NCBI GenBank assembly: GCA_048013815.1 | Contig: CM106585.1 | Coordinates: forward strand, 20,832,001 to 20,896,000 | DNA from: Setoptus koraiensis | Lineage: Eukaryota > Arthropoda | Length of the DNA stretch: 64,000 bases | Direction: 5' to 3' | Shown: in pieces, positions 62,194-64,000 of the stretch | Layout: each line of letters starts with the position of its first letter | How positions within the stretch are numbered: the stretch's first letter is position 1 | Notes under the pieces: generated by a model | Database searches by the model: none | Told to the model about the DNA's origin: nothing | The model's input: only the letters and a program-made list of their open reading frames with translations | Made by a program: the position numbers and the translations under genes

Positions 62194-64000
62194 TGCGGTG
62201 GTGATTGCAGCTCGGTCTTGCCAGCCAAATAATCAGGCTGACAAGCGAGCGTGCATGCGAGGATATGTGCGGATATGTGGGCATTTGCGCGGATATTTGG
62301 GCATGTGTGTGCGGATATGTGAGCGCATGTGGGTGAGAAAGCAAACAATCAAAATGGGCTTAAGTGTTGATATATATTGCTTGCCAACTGCTGTTCACTG
62401 TTTAATAGTCGGCTAAAACTTGCACGCCTCTAAATGGATTCAATTGTTGTGTTATTTATGAACAACCAATCACCTGCACACCGACATACGGCCTCGTATT
62501 GGTAGTGGGGCCCCAACACGAGGCCCCACTACCAAAACCCAACACCAAAACCCAATACCAAAACCCAGTACGAGGCCCCGGGTTATGTGGCGTGTGCGAC
62601 ACGCTGTCAGACGAATTAACGTTTTGATTAAAAGTGTGCGCCAGCACAGGTGAAAAGCACGCCAGCGATCTAGCCAATGAGTGTGGCACAGACAACGACT
62701 TGCTGTTGGCTGTTGCTTGTTACTTGCTGCACAGCTCGTCACAAGTCGCTGTGCCAGACTCATTTCGGCATTCGATATTGGGGCCCCAATAAAACGCGCG
62801 CCCAATGATGCGCCGATTCATTTTGGGGCGGCGCACAGCAAACTGGCCCCACTTGATCATGGTCGTTGCTGCGTGCGTCTTGCGAGCCAGTGTGGCCTCT
62901 CAATTATTGCCTCACCATTATTGGCGCCGTGTCGCCCCATTGGAACGACCATACAACAGCATGTCTGAGAGAAGTAAATAAATATTGAATTTTAAGATTG
63001 CCCCCCCCCTCACTCACACACACACACACGCACACACACACTGACAGGCACAGACACACACACACGCACAACTGCTGCAGGGGCGAGATATTCGAGCGGT
63101 TTTGGGTTTGGAGCAACTGCGGAACAAGTGGGCTGGAAATTGACGAAATTTCTTGGTTGCTCGGCACACATATTGGCCCCATCATGAACGCGCAAAACTG
63201 TGCGTACTGCTAGCGGGAGCCCCGTCGCCGGGGGCTCTTTTTGGGTCGGTGGGGCCCGGGGTCGTGTTTGGACTGGCTGCCAGCGGTCGCTATTATATAA
63301 TCATGGGCGTTTTGTGGCGCCAGCCCCTCAGCCAGCCAGGATATGTGCTGGCTGAGGGGCGAATTTTGCCGGAACGAGCGCAGAAAACTTGAGTCACTCG
63401 GCTTGTGAGTTTAGTCATTTAGTTGGCAGACGGAATGTTGGCAGCGAGCGAGCCGACAGCAACAACAAAATTGATTAAAAAAAAGCGGATTGACCAAATC
63501 ACACACACACCGTGTTGTCACTGGTCATTTCTATCGTGTCACATTTATTATTCTTTATTCGCGTGCGTGCCACGGATGCGGTGAGATGGATGCGATAAAA
63601 TGAAGTAAAGAATAAGATGAAATAAGATAAAACAATAGAATGGAATGGTATGGAATAAAGACGCAGCAAAATGTGAAAGAAAGTGAGGTTGAAAATTGCA
63701 TTTGTCACGGCGCAAAAAGTGACGAAAACTCACCGAGAATGTTGAGCTTGGTTTGCGTGAGACTGGGGCACTTGGCCCCATAACCGCCGCTATACGTAAC
63801 GACGCACTTGTAGTCGGCGTCGTCCTTCATAGTGGGCCTCTTAATGATTAACTCGTGACAATTTAACGTTGTTGTGTCGCTCATGTTAATTGATTGACAC
63901 CAGGACACTGTCGATTGTCGCTTGTGCCAGTCAAACAAATATAGTGTTTTCGTGTTGCTTGTCGTTCTGTTGTTGTTGGCAGCACTAATTGGCACGGATT
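38564..64000 (-). CDS. Multi-Ig cell-adhesion receptor, Sidestep/nephrin class (5' end outside the window)
   Basis: Eleven minus-strand exons in reading order: 64000(open)-63734, 59397-58840, 58574-58232, 57910-57771, 50482-49787, 42831-42316, 42186-41551, 41432-41273, 41146-40941, 40842-40492, 40344-38564. All ten junctions are GT-AG and keep frame, giving about 1,880 visible residues. There are about eight Ig domains, one membrane helix (AIIIIVLAALIWIVYLIVIYF) and a cytoplasmic tail of about 500 residues ending TRV, a class I PDZ ligand. Ig2 has GGRPVPQVEW and Ig3 GSRPPANITW. Ig3 joins Ig4 through YPPTV, and Ig7 leads into the last domain through APIC. These are landmarks of the Sidestep/nephrin/Kirre group. 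Such receptors mediate axon-muscle or cell-cell recognition by homophilic or Beat/Kirre binding. Sidestep normally has five Ig domains plus a membrane-proximal domain, so this protein is longer. The subfamily is uncertain; the Ig-receptor call is not. Confidence 0.85.
40492..40842 (-). CDS. Ig receptor exon: membrane-proximal Ig-like domain
   Basis: 351 bases, phase 1 to 1. It opens GAPICQ, then VDLNCDIYSY, ISWYSGNEI, NNYKCVIRDNLG and SCRLD, the same layout as the last domain of Sidestep (PVC...W...C...G...C). Confidence 0.8.
40941..41146 (-). CDS. Ig receptor exon: second half of Ig7
   Basis: 206 bases, entering in phase 2 and leaving in phase 1. It carries LMGNYTCSAINIHGE, the Ig F-strand motif. 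Confidence 0.82.
41273..41432 (-). CDS. Ig receptor exon: first half of Ig7
   Basis: 160 bases, phase 1 to 2. It carries STIECLAKGYPEPRYEWKY, the Ig B and C strands. This exon is shorter than 60 codons and is easily missed. Confidence 0.82.
41551..42186 (-). CDS. Ig receptor exon: Ig6 with a long insertion
   Basis: 636 bases, phase 1 to 1. It has VFRCRAQC and CRIVWSIND early and MTIKCAID late, separated by about 150 residues that include an N/D-rich stretch. Confidence 0.8.
42316..42831 (-). CDS. Ig receptor exon: Ig5 with an insertion
   Basis: 516 bases, phase 1 to 1. It has TSISLKCDN, YVYWFTNDKMI and NTGTYKCYIL, with a D/Q/S-rich insertion between the first cysteine and the tryptophan. 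Confidence 0.82.
43627..44039. repeat. Cluster of four inverted repeats
   Basis: Four hairpins in 410 bases: 43627-43663 (arms around TATCATGGTGG), 43712-43748 (TTTTATCAAT), 43785-43813 (GCCAGATATGTG) and 43994-44039 (23-base arms starting GCCCATCATTGG, one mismatch, no loop). Confidence 0.8.
46933..47043. repeat. CAGTGTT minisatellite bounded by an inverted repeat
   Basis: About nine copies of the 7-base unit CAGTGTT (46945-47013) sit between 15-base arms, TATTCACCTGTTCAG at 46933-46947 and its reverse complement at 47029-47043, with one mismatch. Confidence 0.8.
48750..48797. repeat. (CA)n microsatellite
   Basis: About 48 bases of perfect CA repeat. Confidence 0.9.
48944..49019. repeat. 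16-bp CG-rich minisatellite
   Basis: About 4.7 copies of GAGTCGCGAGGCCCGA. The last copy has one change. Confidence 0.85.
49787..50482 (-). CDS. Ig receptor exon: Ig4 with a long insertion
   Basis: 696 bases, phase 1 to 1. It opens PPTVWLEPG, then SYQLTCSFG, ATFSWFKDAQPI and SHSGLYTCLC. A serine/asparagine-rich insertion lies between the tryptophan and the second cysteine, and another low-complexity stretch follows the domain. Confidence 0.82.
51428..51465. repeat. Perfect 38-base palindrome
   Basis: The left half starts TCACAGGCCCACTGGCGAG and is mirrored exactly with no spacer. The pairing continues outside it as CTGGCT/AGCCAG after a small bulge. Confidence 0.9.
51523..51583. repeat. 10-base tandem repeat CATTCGAAGC/CATTCGCAGG
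   Basis: About six copies of a 10-base unit in two alternating versions. Confidence 0.8.
51695..51729. repeat. Hairpin with 15-base perfect arms
   Basis: CGCTCTCTGTCGCCC at 51695-51709 and its exact reverse complement at 51715-51729, with a five-base loop. Confidence 0.85.
52246..52308. repeat. 12-base tandem repeat TTTTCGGCAGTG
   Basis: About five copies of a 12-base unit, drifting to TTTTGAGCAGTA at the right end. Confidence 0.75.
53734..53828. repeat. Inverted repeat with 28-base arms
   Basis: Arms 53734-53761 (starting TATTGCATCATTTCAGC) and 53801-53828 pair with one mismatch. The 39-base loop holds a second short pairing, TAGCCAC with GTGGCTA. Confidence 0.85.
54424..54556. repeat. 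(CAACAACAG)n array
   Basis: About 133 bases of a 9-base unit, CAACAACAG, almost perfect. All three forward frames stay open (Q, N/S and T readings). It is intronic, so not a protein repeat. Confidence 0.9.
54942..54970. repeat. (GA)n microsatellite
   Basis: About 29 bases of GA repeat. Confidence 0.85.
57771..57910 (-). CDS. Ig receptor exon: second half of Ig3
   Basis: 140 bases, phase 2 to 1. It carries STSVLTFNASVRDHMAEFFC, a typical Ig E-F strand region of the Sidestep/nephrin class. Confidence 0.85.
57955..58040. repeat. 11-base tandem repeat GATAAATATGA
   Basis: About seven imperfect copies of GATAAATATGA/GATAAATATGC in the short intron between the two halves of Ig3. Confidence 0.8.
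58114..58137. repeat. Perfect 24-base palindrome
   Basis: CGTAATATCCGA followed directly by its reverse complement. The flanks CTACTG and TAATAG extend the symmetry loosely. Confidence 0.85.
58232..58574 (-). CDS. Ig receptor exon: first half of Ig3
   Basis: 343 bases, phase 1 to 2. It carries KPINVSISVERP, a linker with an asparagine run, then ILIKCTVTGSRPPANITWY. Confidence 0.85.
58840..59397 (-). CDS. Ig receptor exon: Ig2
   Basis: 558 bases, phase 1 to 1. It carries AGPFKENAQVRLEC, GGRPVPQVEW and RCLFACLVEANF and ends LRLDVHG. Confidence 0.85.
61569..61664. repeat. 15-base minisatellite GTTGGGGCCAAATTC
   Basis: About six copies; the last two change CCAAATTC to CCGAATTC. Confidence 0.85.
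62501..62533. repeat. Hairpin with 12-base arms
   Basis: GGTAGTGGGGCC and its reverse complement around a nine-base loop, followed by a CCAAAACCCAA tandem stretch. Confidence 0.8.
63734..64000 (-). CDS. Ig receptor exon: Ig1 (continues past the window edge)
   Basis: Open to the right edge; donor CTCG|GTGAGT in phase 1. It carries LYLFDWHKRQ, LIIKRPTMKDDADYKC and the closing TKLNIL of an Ig domain. The first Ig cysteine, the signal peptide and the start codon lie outside the window. Confidence 0.8.

Larger units (their letters stand above)
59398..63733. other. Intron of the Ig receptor between Ig1 and Ig2
   Basis: About 4.3 kb with no supported coding exon. It contains CA/GT microsatellites (near 59796-59820, 62166-62192, 63015-63065), a 15-base GGGGCC minisatellite (61569-61664) and a hairpin at 62501-62533. 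Confidence 0.6.

Noticed and set aside
1-64000. Transposable elements, virus-like elements, tRNA or CRISPR features
   Set aside because: No transposase, reverse transcriptase, capsid or envelope reading was recognised, no long terminal repeats were seen, and no tRNA-like or CRISPR-like repeat pattern was found by eye. A computed search could still find short or decayed ones.

Overview
The window is nuclear DNA of an animal with compact GT-AG introns. The gene set (a zyxin-family LIM gene, RpS3, TRAPPC2, a PTCD2-like PPR gene and two immunoglobulin-superfamily neuronal-type surface genes) and the abundant CAA/CAG glutamine tracts suggest an arthropod, quite possibly a mite or other chelicerate. 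That placement is an inference from gene types, not a search result. No rRNA, CRISPR array, bacterial operon, transposase, reverse transcriptase or virus-like gene was recognised.

Layout. 1-5.4 kb: simple-repeat-rich DNA, then a small (+) gene of six exons encoding three zyxin/LPP-type LIM domains. 6.9-10.9 kb: a (+) gene for a 1,313-residue low-complexity secreted or membrane protein. 11.0-16.4 kb (possibly to 23.7 kb): a (-) Ig-domain gene resembling Beaten path, ending in a hydrophobic tail and tail-to-tail with the previous gene. 16.4-24 kb: mostly simple-sequence DNA with two candidate exons. 24.25-25.8 kb: a (+) single-pass receptor with a CUB-like region and one LDL-receptor class A repeat. 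26.8-31.4 kb: a (+) 1,453-residue membrane protein with four PAN/apple-like cysteine modules. 32.1-38.3 kb: a dense housekeeping cluster (PTCD2-like, RpS3, TRAPPC2, a small secreted protein and a small membrane protein). 38.6 kb to beyond the right edge: one (-) gene, at least 25 kb long, for a receptor with about eight Ig domains. Eleven exons are visible and every exon junction keeps frame. It has one membrane helix and a cytoplasmic tail of about 500 residues ending in a PDZ-type TRV. Its 5' end lies outside the window.

The three long introns of that gene (42.8-49.8, 50.5-57.8 and 59.4-63.7 kb) look GC-richer than the rest and are unusually full of perfect or near-perfect inverted repeats and short minisatellites. 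This is the most unusual non-coding signal here. Drosophila Sidestep (a multi-Ig receptor) binds Beat-family ligands, so a Sidestep-like and a Beat-like gene on the same strand about 22 kb apart is worth testing, but both family calls were made by eye. I found no clear evidence of a wholly new biological system. The least familiar items are the PAN/apple-like membrane protein, the low-complexity protein, the 158-residue secreted protein and the inverted-repeat-rich introns.
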